Of a DNA stretch of 64,000 bases, positions 43,587-54,294 are shown one piece after another. The notes under the pieces were generated by a model. It saw nothing but the letters and a program-made list of their open reading frames with translations, did not search any database and was not told the origin of the DNA. Positions within the stretch are counted from its first letter, which is position 1. Each line of letters begins with the position of its first letter. A program made the translations under genes and the position numbers. Origin of the DNA: Lactarius indigo (Eukaryota; Basidiomycota; Agaricomycetes; Russulales; Russulaceae); the NCBI GenBank assembly GCA_025766275.1, contig JAFKAC010000019.1, forward strand, positions 124,001 to 188,000, in the 5' to 3' direction.

Positions 43587-44167
43587 GTTACGCCACTACA
43601 GGGGCGTAAGGTATGACCTGTACCAAGTCAGTTGAGTTACGGTAGCGCAAGCTCTGGGGCTTGGCTTCAGTAGGATGATGCACAAGGATCACAAGGACGT
43701 TAGTCACTTGGATCGTAGAGGAAGGCTAAGACTCAAAGGTCTAGCAGAGATAAGGGGTTCTTGAGACAGGGAAAAGCGCGAAGGCGTCCACATTAGACGA
43801 GTGTAGTATTACACAAGAAGTCTAGTCTACCGTACAAGCTAGGTAGGACTAGGGTTAAATAGAGATTGCGCTGTATGGTCGCTACAAATAGATGGCGCCA
43901 TTGCTAGGTTAAGGAATAAAGGGATAGGCATAAAGGGAACAAAGCATAGACATATCTGGGATAAAGGCGAATCACGCAGGGTCGTGCGTGAGTGGAAACA
44001 AGTCGGAAACTAGCACATGTCAAACTTTATCAGAAGGGAACATCGATAAGTAGGGCGCACGATAGGAACCAAGTAATCATAAAGTCCGTGTAATCATACA
44101 GGGCTCATATAGTATAGGGAAGGGAATAGTAACATGCGAAAGAACGAGTCCGAAGGAAATTGTAACA
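43587..44167 (+). repeat. Family-F LTR, plus orientation (inverted relative to 41981-43145)
   Basis: TGTTACGCCACTACAGG to AATTGTAACA, 581 bp. No matching TSD (left CTTAA, right GGCAG), so it is not a simple solo LTR. With the copy at 42630-43145 it forms an inverted repeat of more than 500 bp around a 440-bp spacer. Confidence 0.85.
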
Positions 44168-44947
44168 GGCAGCCTGGCAGGTGCTAGCTGCTGGCAAGTT
44201 CAACATGTACCTGTACCTGCACATCTTGGAGCTCCCCTTCTTGCTCTTGGAGTTGGAAATGTTGATCTATTAATCTACTACTACTAGTATGATAGTACTC
44301 ATGACCGTGGTTGTTGTCACCCCATGGTCATTGGGACCCCATCACCATCATGGTCACCTTGTAGTCACCCCACCACTGTCATGGTCGCCATCACCAAGGT
44401 CATCGTGGTCACCTCGTCACAATTGCCAAGGTCATTGCCATTGCCTTGTGGTTGCTTTGTCACCGTTGCCAAGGTCATTGCCGTTGCCTCATCGCTGTGG
44501 TTGCCTCATCACTGTGGCTGAGGTTGTCGTGGTCATCTCGTCACTGTTATTGAGGTTGTCGTGGTCACCTCGTCACTGTTGCCGAGGTCGTCATCGTGGT
44601 CGCCTCATTGCCGTTGTTGAGGTTGTCGCCATCACCTAAGGTGACAAGGTGAGTCACCTTGTTGCTGGCAAAGCATCTTGACAGTTTCAAGGAATGACTG
44701 GGTGGGTGAGTAGAGTGCGTCAAATGGTGGTGGATGAGGAGCATGAGGCAATTTGTCAGCACAGGTTTTGAGGAGACACACTGGATCAGACATACCAGGG
44801 TATGGGGGCGCAGCTGCCAAGCAGTCACAGGGAGCGTATGTACACGTGTACATATGAAGACAAGGGCCACAAGGCACCACAGACCGAGACAAAGGTTCCT
44901 GACGAGCATGTGCTGGGCAGCTTGCACGTTGAGTTGGGGGAAAACTG
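44168..44947. repeat. Degenerate GTCACC/GTCATTGCC repeat and non-coding flank
   Basis: 44290-44640 is built of imperfect units such as GTTGTCGTGGTCACCTCGTCACTG and GCCAAGGTCATTGCCGTTGCC. It is similar in style to the GACCAC satellite of the intact hAT. 44640-44947 shows no clear gene. Confidence 0.55.
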
Positions 44948-45277
44948 TTAGAGCTTGAGATTGTTGTGCAGCTCGCGTGTGTACAAGATCTTGCCGGTGG
45001 GGTCTGGGAGTGCCTCTGCGTGGTTCTCTCTGTGCTGGTTAGCAGCGGTGCCGTGATTGGTGTGAAGAGAGGGACGCACCATCATGTCCTTGCAATTGGC
45101 CTGTGGGGACATCTCCGAGAGTCTGAGGCTGTTTGATAGCAGAGAGCGACATACCTGGTTATTAGGGTTGTCGAAGGTGAATGCGGTTCCCTTGAACCAC
45201 TTGTCTAATGACAATGTATGCTCACTCACATGCTTCTCTTTGAGCCTGTCCTTATCCCAGATGACAAACTCTGGCAC
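44948..45277 (-). pseudogene. Gene fragment, possibly C2-domain-like
   Basis: Minus-strand peptide begins PEFVIWDKDRLKEKHVSEH and continues LSLDKWFKGTAFTFDNPNN, then a likely GTATGT intron (about 45155-45110). The pattern resembles the end of fungal C2 domains (for example, of phosphatidylserine decarboxylases or tricalbins): acidic WDKD, then a WF element. The rest of the domain is not visible and the 5' context is low-complexity. Treat as a relic; assignment is weak. Confidence 0.3.
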
Positions 45278-45533
45278 ACCGAGCTTGTCTGCCAGAAATT
45301 GGGAAATGACCAGTGGGAGACAGAGGGTTGGATGAGGGGGAAGTGGATGGGTGGCAAAAGGTGGTGGATGGATGGCGATGACAAGAAAGACGTGGGGAGG
45401 GTGACAGAATGAGTAGGGCGTGACTTTGCACTAATGTCCATGGAAATATATTGAGGAAACGATTGGAACTGAAACAGTCCACACACTGCAAGCTAGTAGG
45501 CTACAGACTAGTAGATTTTTTATAGCTAATAAT

Positions 45534-46500
45534 CTCTCTTTAATGATTCTAAGATCGAGTCAATATCGATTGGGTCAATCTCAGTGTCCCCAACATCATC
45601 ATCTAGCGATTGTACGAGCACGTCAAAGTGTTGTGCTGCCTGTGTGACAGCAGAAATATGTCCGTTCCTGTATGCACTCTTGAGCAGTTGCAATCCCTCA
45701 AAGATTTCCGGTGTTAACGCGTTTCTTCATCAGCAGTCCGTTATCCCCGCACTGCTAAAGGCGTGCTCCGATGGTGTAGCTGATCCCTGGATTGGGAGGT
45801 AGTCCTGGGCAATCGTCTTCAGTGTAGGATATTTATCATCGCTCTGGGACTTTTAGACACATATTCGTTAGGAAGTAGTACCAGACATAAAAAAACCGAA
45901 CTCACCCCCCACCATGAAATGACATCTGCCACGGTCTCAACGCCAGAATTCAAGTATTCATTGAGTTCATCTCGAGGGCTGTGTTCTGCCTTCTGTTTCT
46001 GCTGGAACACCTTGACGGCCTCGAGAAGGTAACGACCACCATAATGTGCCAGTGACTTCAGCATGGGTGGTACGGTGATGGTGTCTTCAGTTCATGTTGT
46101 AACTTCTGGAGTGATATAATAACTGTCAAACTACAAAGACACAATCAGTAAAAGAGAATCAGGTCTTAAAGGCTCATGTACCACCTCCCCGAGCTGCTCC
46201 AAAGCAGTGTCATATCGTTCACAATCCCACTGGACCCAGAAATAAAGGTCCTTGAGATTGGGATTGAGGACTGGTGCAGTCAATAATCAAGGAAAGAGCG
46301 GGAGCCCAAGAACTTACCAACACAAACAAAATAAGTTATGCACAAGCCTTCAACACGAGCATGCCATTTGCAAAGACTCTTGAGTCCTTCGTTCAGTGCC
46401 ACCTTCAGTTTGTGAAAATGAGCATGACCAGCCATAGCTTCCCAGTTTCTGATGAGAAATTCGAAAGTTGATATGATACACCAGACAGTTGGGGTGCGCT
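45534..46500 (-). pseudogene. Decayed hAT transposase, C-terminal half
   Basis: Minus-strand fragments in hAT order: LKVALNEGLKSLCKWHARVE (about 46415), LNPNLKDLYFWVQWD (about 46270), PPMLKSLAHYGGRYLLEAVK (about 46075), SGVETVADVISWWG (about 45945), and the dimerisation segment YPTLKTIAQDYLPIQGSATP (about 45830) with SEHAFSSAG. Stops and frame breaks (TGA near 46095, several in the dimerisation part) show it is dead. Different subfamily from 14017-17361. Confidence 0.75.
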
Positions 46501-46536
46501 CTTTTGAGAAGGTTTGCTGGGCATTTGACAGCTCCT

Positions 46537-47644
46537 TGTTACGAATCTCGACTTATGACCGGTTATGACTACGGTCTGGTATTGATTGATATTAGTCATG
46601 GACTCTTACATTGCATCAGTCAGCATAGTAGGTTACATGTGATTGTAACTCATGTATGACTTGTTACTAGGATAGCTGTACTAGGGTTCAAGCTAGTTAC
46701 ACTACTGGTTCTTTACTGTTTCAGCGGTGCTTTAAAGCCCGCGCGTATCTGTATAAGTAGTCGTTTCAGAAGACCAAGAGTCCCCATCTTGGTCTTCTTC
46801 AATCCACCCTCCTGACTCATCTCTCGTCTGCCTTGTTGATAAGTGACCCACGCGCACTTAGTGGCTCTAAAGGACTTGCAGATATGGACTGCTTTAGATA
46901 AGATATATTGGACCTGTAGATTAGATTATATGATCTGTACAATCTCGGACTTCTTAGCTTATCCATGACATCATGTACGATGACATCATGTAGAACACTC
47001 TGGACATTTCATTGTACTCCTTCCTTTGTTCCCTTTACAGCGTTATCTTTATTGTGATGTCACTATGATATCATACTTGTCTAGACTCTCTTTTGTTCTT
47101 GTCACCTTGTTCTCCTTTGGTACATTCCTTTTGTCCTGTATGTAGAACAACACTCCTTGTATTCCGTGACTCTATGTTACTATCCTTGTACTAGTGTCAC
47201 ACCTCTGTATAGTATAAGTAGACTACTCTGTATGCCCTGGTCCACATCAGTTCTCACTCTGTTGTGTGCCAGGTAAAGTCCCTCTCCTGTAATACTATGA
47301 TCAGTTCTCACTCTGTTGTGTGCCAGACACTCTTGCTTTACCCTGTCAAGACTTCCCTGTTGCTGCTTCCAGCCACCCAGCCTATCTCACCACAGAACAC
47401 TTTGTCACTCTGTGAGTATGCTATCTATGTGTGCTGTTCATCATGCCTTAGTCTCAAACTAAGTGTGCCTCCGCTGAATATCCACCAAGGGATATTCCTT
47501 CTTTCATCCTTTGCTGCAGCATGCACCAGTGTGCCCCTGTTCAGCTTGTGTTGGGTTGACGTGTAGTCCCCATTCACCTATCTTCACTGAGTCAATTATG
47601 CCTATCCTAAGTCCAAGTCGGACTGATGCTGGTGGAGTGTAACA
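46537..47644 (+). repeat. Family-C LTR, plus orientation, split by a family-B solo LTR
   Basis: TGTTACGAATCTCG to GGAGTGTAACA; about 493 bp after removing the nested LTR and one TSD. Matches, in inverse orientation, 49226-54294 with its insert removed. Contains a TATAAGTAG promoter element and the AAGACCAAGAG ... ATCTTGGTCTT hairpin, as in family A. No TSD is visible (CTCCT versus AGTGG). Confidence 0.82.
46834..47443 (+). repeat. Solo LTR, family B, TSD TGCCT
   Basis: 610 bp, TGTTGATAAGTG to GTTCATCA, exact TSD TGCCT at 46829-46833 and 47444-47448. Copy of 39723-40326 in the opposite orientation. Confidence 0.95.
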
Positions 47645-47788
47645 AGTGGGGGTCATTTCTGAAGCTTGGACTCTGTGCTATAACAAGAGTCACACTCAGC
47701 CACTGAGTTTCCAAACTCAGCAGATACTCTGTATTAGTCAGCACACATTGTGCACCAAGGCTCCACTGAACCTTGACAATTAGTGTCA
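47645..47788. other. Unassigned spacer between LTR relics
   Basis: No gene or recognisable element; Ser/Cys codon-like but frame-broken. Confidence 0.4.
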
Positions 47789-48028
47789 CACCTGTGTATA
47801 GTATAAGTAGAGTACTCTGTACACCCTGGTCCACATCAGTTCTCACTCTGCTGTGTGCCAGGTAAAGTCTCTCTCCTGTAATACCATGATCAGTTCTCAC
47901 TCTGCTGTGTGCCAGACACCCTCTGCTTCACTGCCTGACATTTCCTTTGCTGCTAACCAGCTGCCACTAGTATCTCACCACAGACTCTTTGCCTCTGTGA
48001 GTACTGGTTATGTCTATGCTGTTCATCA
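47789..48028 (+). repeat. Family-B LTR fragment (3' half)
   Basis: Matches the 3' 240 bp of the family-B LTR (from TGTCACACCTGTGTATAGTATA to GCTGTTCATCA), including the TGTGCCAG duplication. The 5' half is missing and no TSD is seen. Confidence 0.8.
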
Positions 48029-48240
48029 CGAAGACCAAGATATGCCATCTTGGTCTTCTTGAATTGTCACTTGTCTTCTCATCTAAAGAGGGCCTTTGTG
48101 TCTCCTCTCTGTCTAAGTTCTTTGCAGGGCTTGCAAGCCTCTGCCTCTGCCTTTATGCCATTCATCCTCATGTGAGATTCACTAAGTCTTTGTTGCATTA
48201 TATTGGCTCAAGTCGAGCTAACACTGTGACAGTGTTACAG
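48029..48240 (+). repeat. Family-A LTR fragment (3' half)
   Basis: Starts in the AAGACCAAGATA hairpin and ends GACAGTGTTACA. Abuts the family-B fragment without spacer, which implies deletion or recombination between relics. Confidence 0.75.
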
Positions 48241-48412
48241 TTAAACTCTACAAAATACACTGTGTCTTCTCCTTGTTCTCTCCACTGGGCAGCTCCCAGG
48301 AATCTTGTTGGTACGTTGTGGTCTCCTTGTCATTCAAGGGAATACAGACAGAATGACATCCACTGTTCTCTTGTTGAATATGCCACAGTGAAGGATCTTG
48401 GTCTTAATGTTA
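48241..48412 (-). pseudogene. Family-A gag leader fragment, minus strand
   Basis: Aligns by eye with 37480-37641 (TCTCCACTGGGCAGCTCCCA; TTGGTACGTTGTGGTCTCC; ATCTTGGTCTTA before the LTR end). About 15 percent divergent, mostly transitions at former CpG sites. Confidence 0.7.
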
Positions 48413-49225
48413 CACTCCACATGTTATGGTTTTACCCCCTCAACCTCAGCAAACAGCGATACGAAGGATGAAGTCACGAGATGAAGAGGATGATGAAGGA
48501 AAAGCTGAGATAAGCCATAAACCACGAGATAAGTGCCCCAGCCTGCGATATCACTGGACCTTCTATGATGACATGCAGAACTGTAGGTTCCACCAGCCTG
48601 GATAAAAGCAACATCCAAGTCACCTGTCATGTGATCCTGGCATGTGACCTGGTTAGAATGCACCAGAAGAGTCCAGATGAGCTTGTGCCTGGCTGACTGA
48701 TGTTTGGTACCTAATGACTGATACTGGCTGTGGATTACTCATAGACGATTACACTGTTACAACAAGGATGACTGATACTCTGTTCTGATTGGTTGACTGA
48801 CTGTATGCTGACTGATACTGACACATTCCCGATGACACTCTTACTGTACAATTACTCACCCTAGGATCGTTGTATTAGGGTTTCTGAGTTTGAATCTTAC
48901 GATGGCTAGGGTATAAGTAGGGTAGCTTGTATCCCCAGTTCCCTAGCTTGAGATTTTGGAGAATTGTACTGGCTGTTTGCCATCTTCCCTCTATCTTTTG
49001 AGCTGGGCTGTCTGCCACCCCTTTGGGCTGTTTGCTCATCCCCCTTTCCCTCTCTTATCTGCCATGTTCTGCCTCTCAGTGCTCCTGCCTGATAGAGTGC
49101 TGCTAGTACCTTTGTCAACTAGGGGATGCCTTGGCTGTACTCACCCTTCCCCGTAAGTTGGCTGATGATTTGGGGCACGGTACTCCCACAGAACCATCCA
49201 AGTCGGACACTATGCCCGTACAAGC
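48413..49225. other. Relic region, possible solo LTR of an unassigned family
   Basis: No gene. 48690-49231 has LTR-like features: TGTTTGGTACC start region, TATAAGTAGGG at 48911, GTAACA end near 49231. No second copy or TSD is visible in the window. Confidence 0.35.
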
Positions 49226-49569
49226 GTAACACCACAGGCATTAGTCTGACTTGGACTCATGTAGGCATAAACAACTTAGCAAATATCAGGCAAATGGGGA
49301 TCATGCAGCCAATGATCTGGCATGACTTCCATAACTGATGGGCCAACCGATGGTGAGAATCTTTGATATGTCATGGGCCAGCCGACGTCGGCCGACAGCA
49401 AAGAATCTCCCAAGACTCATGAGTCAACCGACATCGGCTCGGACGGACAAAATGTATAAATATCTCCGAGTCCGAGAACATATCTCGGACGGATAGTTAA
49501 GAACCACATCCGAGAATGTATCTCGGACAGATGGCAAAGAACCACGTCTGAGAATGTATCTTGGCCAGA

Positions 49570-50925
49570 TGGTGAAGATACCTCGGACATGTACTGGACC
49601 AATATGTCCGAGATTACATCCACATATTAGAGGGTATTAACATGTATGGGTGTCCAAGATATCTCGGACATGTTACAGACCAATAGGTCCGAGATTATAT
49701 AGGTGTATTGGAGGGTATTAACATGTATGGGTGTCCAAGATATCTCGGACATGCTTCAGACCAATATGTCCGAGATTATGTCCACATATTAGAGGGTATA
49801 AACATGTATGGGTGTCCAAAAAATCTCGGACATGCTTCGGACCAATATGTCCGAGATTACATCCACATACTGGAGGGTATTAACATGTATATGTGTCCAA
49901 GATATCTCGGACATGTTATGGACCAATAGGTCCGAGATTATATAGGTGTACTGGAGGGTATTAACATGTATGGGTGTCCAAAAATCTCGGACATGCTTCG
50001 GACCAATATGTCCGAGATTATGTGCACATACTGGAGGATATTAACATGTATGGGTGTCCAAGATATCTCGGACATGCTTCGGACCAATATGTCCAAGATT
50101 ACGTCCACATATTAGAGGGTATTAACATGTATGGGTGTCCAAGATATCTCGGACATGTTACGGACCAATAGGTCCGAGACTATATAGGTGTACTGGAGGT
50201 TATTAACATGTATGGGTGTCTGAGATATCTTGGACATGCTTCGGACCAATATGTCCAAGATTACATCCACATATTAGAGGGTATAAACATGTATGGGTGT
50301 CCAAAAAATCTCGGACATGCTTCGGACCAATATGTCCAAGATTACATCCACATACTGGAGGGTATTAACATGTATGGGTGTCCGAGATATCTCAGACATG
50401 CTTCGGACCAATATGTCCGAGATTACGTCCACATATTAGAGGGTATAAACATGTATGGGTGTCCAAAAAATCTCGGACATGCTTTGGACCAATATGTCCG
50501 AGATTATGTGCACATACTGGAGGGTATTAACATGTATGGGTGTCTGAGATATCTCGGACATGCTTCAGACCAACATGTCCAAGATTAGTATGTCCACATA
50601 CTGAGGGTATTAACATGTATGGGTGTCTGAGATATCTCAGACATGTTATGGACCAATATGTCCGAGATTATGTCCACATACTGGAGGGTATTAACATGTA
50701 TATGTGTCCAAGATATCTCGGACATGCTTTGGACCAATATGTCCAAGATTATATAGTAGGTGTACTGGAGGGTATAAACATGTATGGGTGATCAAGATAT
50801 CTCAGACATGTTCTGGACCAATATGTCCAAGATTATGTGCACATACTAAAGGGTATTAACATGTATGGATGTCCAAGATATTTTGGACATGTTCTGGAGC
50901 AATACATTATGTGGGTGTGCTGGAG
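49570..50925 (+). repeat. 81-bp tandem array, left block
   Basis: About 16 units. The CATGTATGGG phase points fall at 49641, 49722, 49803, 49884 and 49965, exactly 81 bp apart. Each unit holds TCTCGGACAT, a short spacer and ATGTCCGAGA, a 10-bp dyad able to form a hairpin. The unit is a multiple of three, so ORFs with a 27-residue repeat appear; they shift frame at 1-bp indels and are not taken as genes. Confidence 0.93.
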
Positions 50926-51290
50926 TTTATCAGGCAGGAAACACTTCAAGGCTTTGTGGAAGTCATCAAGTGTAGAAATGGTTGAGTGGAGCTTACACTG
51001 TGACACTGGATGTGTCAAGTCATAACAAAGAGAACTTACTAAATAATCTGAAATGAATGGAAATGACACATACTGTCCTTTGTGCCTGATCAATTAGACT
51101 AATAACTAATAATAAAGGAAGTGTACATGTTCCAATCAAGTAACATGGGGTAATCATTACAATGGGAGAGAACATAATAAGTACACATACATGAGCCTTG
51201 GCTGTGGAAACAATTCATGCAGAATATATCTATGGGGTCCTAGTCTCTGAATGCATACACATGGCTAGACACTCTAGGCTAATCATCCAG
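50926..51290. other. Spacer between the two inverted satellite blocks
   Basis: About 365 bp of non-repeated AT-rich sequence. No gene recognised. Confidence 0.6.
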
Positions 51291-53560
51291 AGATATCTTG
51301 GACACCTGTACATGTTTAGACCCTCTGGTATACCCACATAATCTCAGACATATTGCTCTGGAACTTGTCTGAGATATCTCAGACACCCATACATGTTTAT
51401 ACCCTCCAGTATATGGACATAATCTTGGACATATTGGTCCGAAGCATGTCCAAGATCTTTTGGACATCCATACATGTTTATACCCTCCAGTACACCTATA
51501 TAGTCTCGGACCTATTGGTCCATAACATGTCCGAGATATCTTGGACACCCATACATGTTAATACCCTCTAATATGTGGACATAATCTCGGACATATTGGT
51601 CTGAAGCATGTCCGAGATATCTTGGACACCCATACATGTTAATACCCTCCAATACACCTATATAATCTCGGACCTATTGGTCCATAACATGTCCGAGATA
51701 TCTCGGACACCCATACATGTTTATACCCTCTAATATGTGGACATAATCTTGGACATATTGGTCCGAAGCATGTCCGAGATATCTTGGACACCCATACATG
51801 TTAATACCCTCCAGTATGTGGATGTAATCTCGGACATATTGGTCCGAAGCATGTCTGAGATTTTTTGGACACCCATACATGTTTATACCCTCTAATATGT
51901 GGATGTAATCTTGGACATATTGGTCTGAAGCATGTCCGAGATATCTTGGACACCCATACATGTTAATACCCTCCAATACACCTATATAATCTCGGACCTA
52001 TTGGTCCGTAACATGTCCAAGATATCTTGGACACCCATACATGTTAATACCCTCTAATATGTGGATGTAATCTTGGACATATTGGTCCGAAGCATGTCCG
52101 AGATATCTTGGACACCCATACATGTTTATACCCTCCAGTACACCTATATAGTCTCGGACCTATTGGTCCGAAGCATGTCCGAGATTTTTTGGACACCCAT
52201 ACATGTTAATACCCTCTAATATGTGGACGTAATCTTGGACATATTGGTCCGAAGCATGTCTGAGATATCTCGGACACCCATACATGTTAATACCCTCCAG
52301 TATGTGCACATAATCTCAGACATATTGGTCCGAAGCATGTCCGAGATATCTTGGACACCCATACATGTTAATACCCTCCAGTATGTGGATGTAATCTCGG
52401 ACATATTGGTCCGAAGTATGTCCGAGATATCTCGGACACCCATACATGTTTATACCCTCCAGTACACCTATATAGTCTTGGACCTATTGGTCTGAAGCAT
52501 GTCCGAGATATCTTGGACACCCATACATGTTAATACCCTCTAATATGTGGATGTAATCTCGGACATATTGGTCCGAAGCATGTCCGAGATATCTTGGACA
52601 CCCATACATGTTAATACCCTCCAGTATGTGGACATAATCTCGGACATATTGGTCCAAAGCATGTCTGAGATATCTCAGACACCCATAAATGTTTATACCC
52701 TCCAGTATATGGACATAATCTCAGACATATTGGTCCGAAGCATGTCCGAGATTTTTTGGACACCCATACATGTTAATACCCTCTAATATGTGGACATAAT
52801 CTTGGACATATTGGTCCGAAGCATGTCTGAGATATCTCGGACACCCATACATGTTAATACCCTCCAGTATGTGCACATAATCTCAGACATATTGGTCCGA
52901 AGCATGTCTGAGATATCTTGGACACCCATACATGTTAATACCCTCCAGTATGTGGATGTAATCTCGGACATATTGGTCCGAAGTATGTCCGAGATATCTC
53001 GGACACCCATACATGTTTATACCCTCCAGTACACCTATATAGTCTTGGACCTATTGGTCTGAAGCATGTCCGAGATATCTTGGACACCCATACATGTTAA
53101 TACCCTCTAATATGTGGATGTAATCTCGGACATATTGGTCCGAAGCATGTCCGAGATATCTTGGACACCCATACATGTTAATACCCTCCAGTATGTGGAC
53201 ATAATCTCGGACATATTGGTCCAAAGCATGTCTGAGATATCTCAGACACCCATAAATGTTTATACCCTCCAGTATATGGACATAATCTCGGACATATTGG
53301 TCCGAAGCATGTCCGAGATTTTTTGGACACCCATACATGTTTATACCCTCCAGTACACCTATATAATCTCGGACCTATTGGTCCGTAACATGTCCGAGAT
53401 ATCTCGGACACCCATACATGTTAATACCCTCCAGTATGTGGACGTAATCTCGGACATATTGGTCCAAAGCATGTCCGAGATATCTCGGACACCCATACAT
53501 GTTTATACCCTCTGGCACACCCATATAATCTTGGATGTGCTCCTCCACAACATGTGCAAT
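51291..53560 (-). repeat. 81-bp tandem array, right block (inverted)
   Basis: About 28 units in the opposite orientation to the left block. It contains two consecutive copies of a 567-bp (7 x 81) block starting near 52216 and 52783 that are almost identical, so a higher-order repeat has formed here. Confidence 0.92.
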
Positions 53561-54294
53561 TTCCTTGGACCTGCAGATGTTTATACACCCCACTCCATTA
53601 TACACATATGGTCTTGGAGTGCTTCCTTCAGTTCCATCTCTCCACTAATGATTTCTAGATATCTGAAAATCCCTGTGCACTCCCATATCTACTCCTTCGG
53701 ACCACAACTCCGGAGTAAATGTCTCCGAGCTGACATCGGCTGGCCCATGAGTTTTGGAGGAATCTCCTGCGTCAGCCGACATCGGCTGGCCCATGACATA
53801 TGTAAGACTCTCACCGTCGGTTGGCCCATCAGTTATGGAAGTCATGGCAGATCATTATGTGGATCATGTGTCAACCCAATGCAAGCTGAACAGGGACCCT
53901 ACTGGTACACACTGCAGCAAAAGGATGAAGATGCTCTACCCTTGGTTGGTAGGAGTGGAGGCACACTTAGTTAAAGACTAAGGCAGACAAAAGACAAGTT
54001 GAGATGGTGGATTGAAGAAGACTAAGATGGAGACTCTTGGTCTTTCATGACTACTACTTATACAGATACACACAGGCTTTAAAGCACCACTAGAATAATA
54101 AGAGACCAATAGCATAACTAGCTTGAACCCTAGTACTGCTATCCTAGGAATGAGTCATACATGAGTCACAATCACATGTGGACTACTAGGATGACTGATA
54201 TGATGTAAGAGTCCATGACTAATACTACTATCAGGCCATAGTCATAACCAGCTATGAGTTATTTGCAACAAGTTGTAAGGTCTATACCGTAACA

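Larger units (their letters stand above)
49306..53861. mobile_element. Non-autonomous KDZ-related element carrying inverted 81-bp satellite arrays, TSD GATCATG
   Basis: 4556 bp. Exact 7-bp TSD GATCATG at 49299-49305 and 53862-53868. Left end CAGCCAATGATCTGGCATGA, right end (inward) CACATAATGATCTGCCATGA. Terminal inverted repeats of about 135 bp include CATAACTGATGGGCCAACCG and ATGTCATGGGCCAGCCGA. The outermost bases equal the two ends of the KDZ element (CAGCCAATG and CACATAATGATC), and the TSD length is the same. No transposase inside. Confidence 0.88.
49226..54294 (-). repeat. Family-C LTR, minus orientation, split by the satellite-carrying element
   Basis: The right part (53862-54294) and left part (about 49226-49305), read on the minus strand, match 46537-47644 minus its own insert, from TGTTACGGTATAG (54294) to the GTAACA-type end near 49226. 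The left edge is imprecise because it touches another LTR-like end. Confidence 0.75.

Noticed and set aside
39723..47443. Family-B LTRs at 39723 and 46834 as ends of one element
   Set aside because: Opposite orientations and separate exact TSDs (TATCC; TGCCT).
49570..53560. CRISPR-like array
   Set aside because: The whole 81-bp unit is repeated with no unique spacers, and the genome is eukaryotic.
49708..53974. Long ORFs encoding a 27-residue repeat (INMYGCPRYLGHASDQ type)
   Set aside because: The 81-bp unit is a multiple of three, so any stop-free frame repeats. Frames shift at 1-bp indels, run on both strands and lack a conserved start, so this is satellite DNA rather than a repeat protein.
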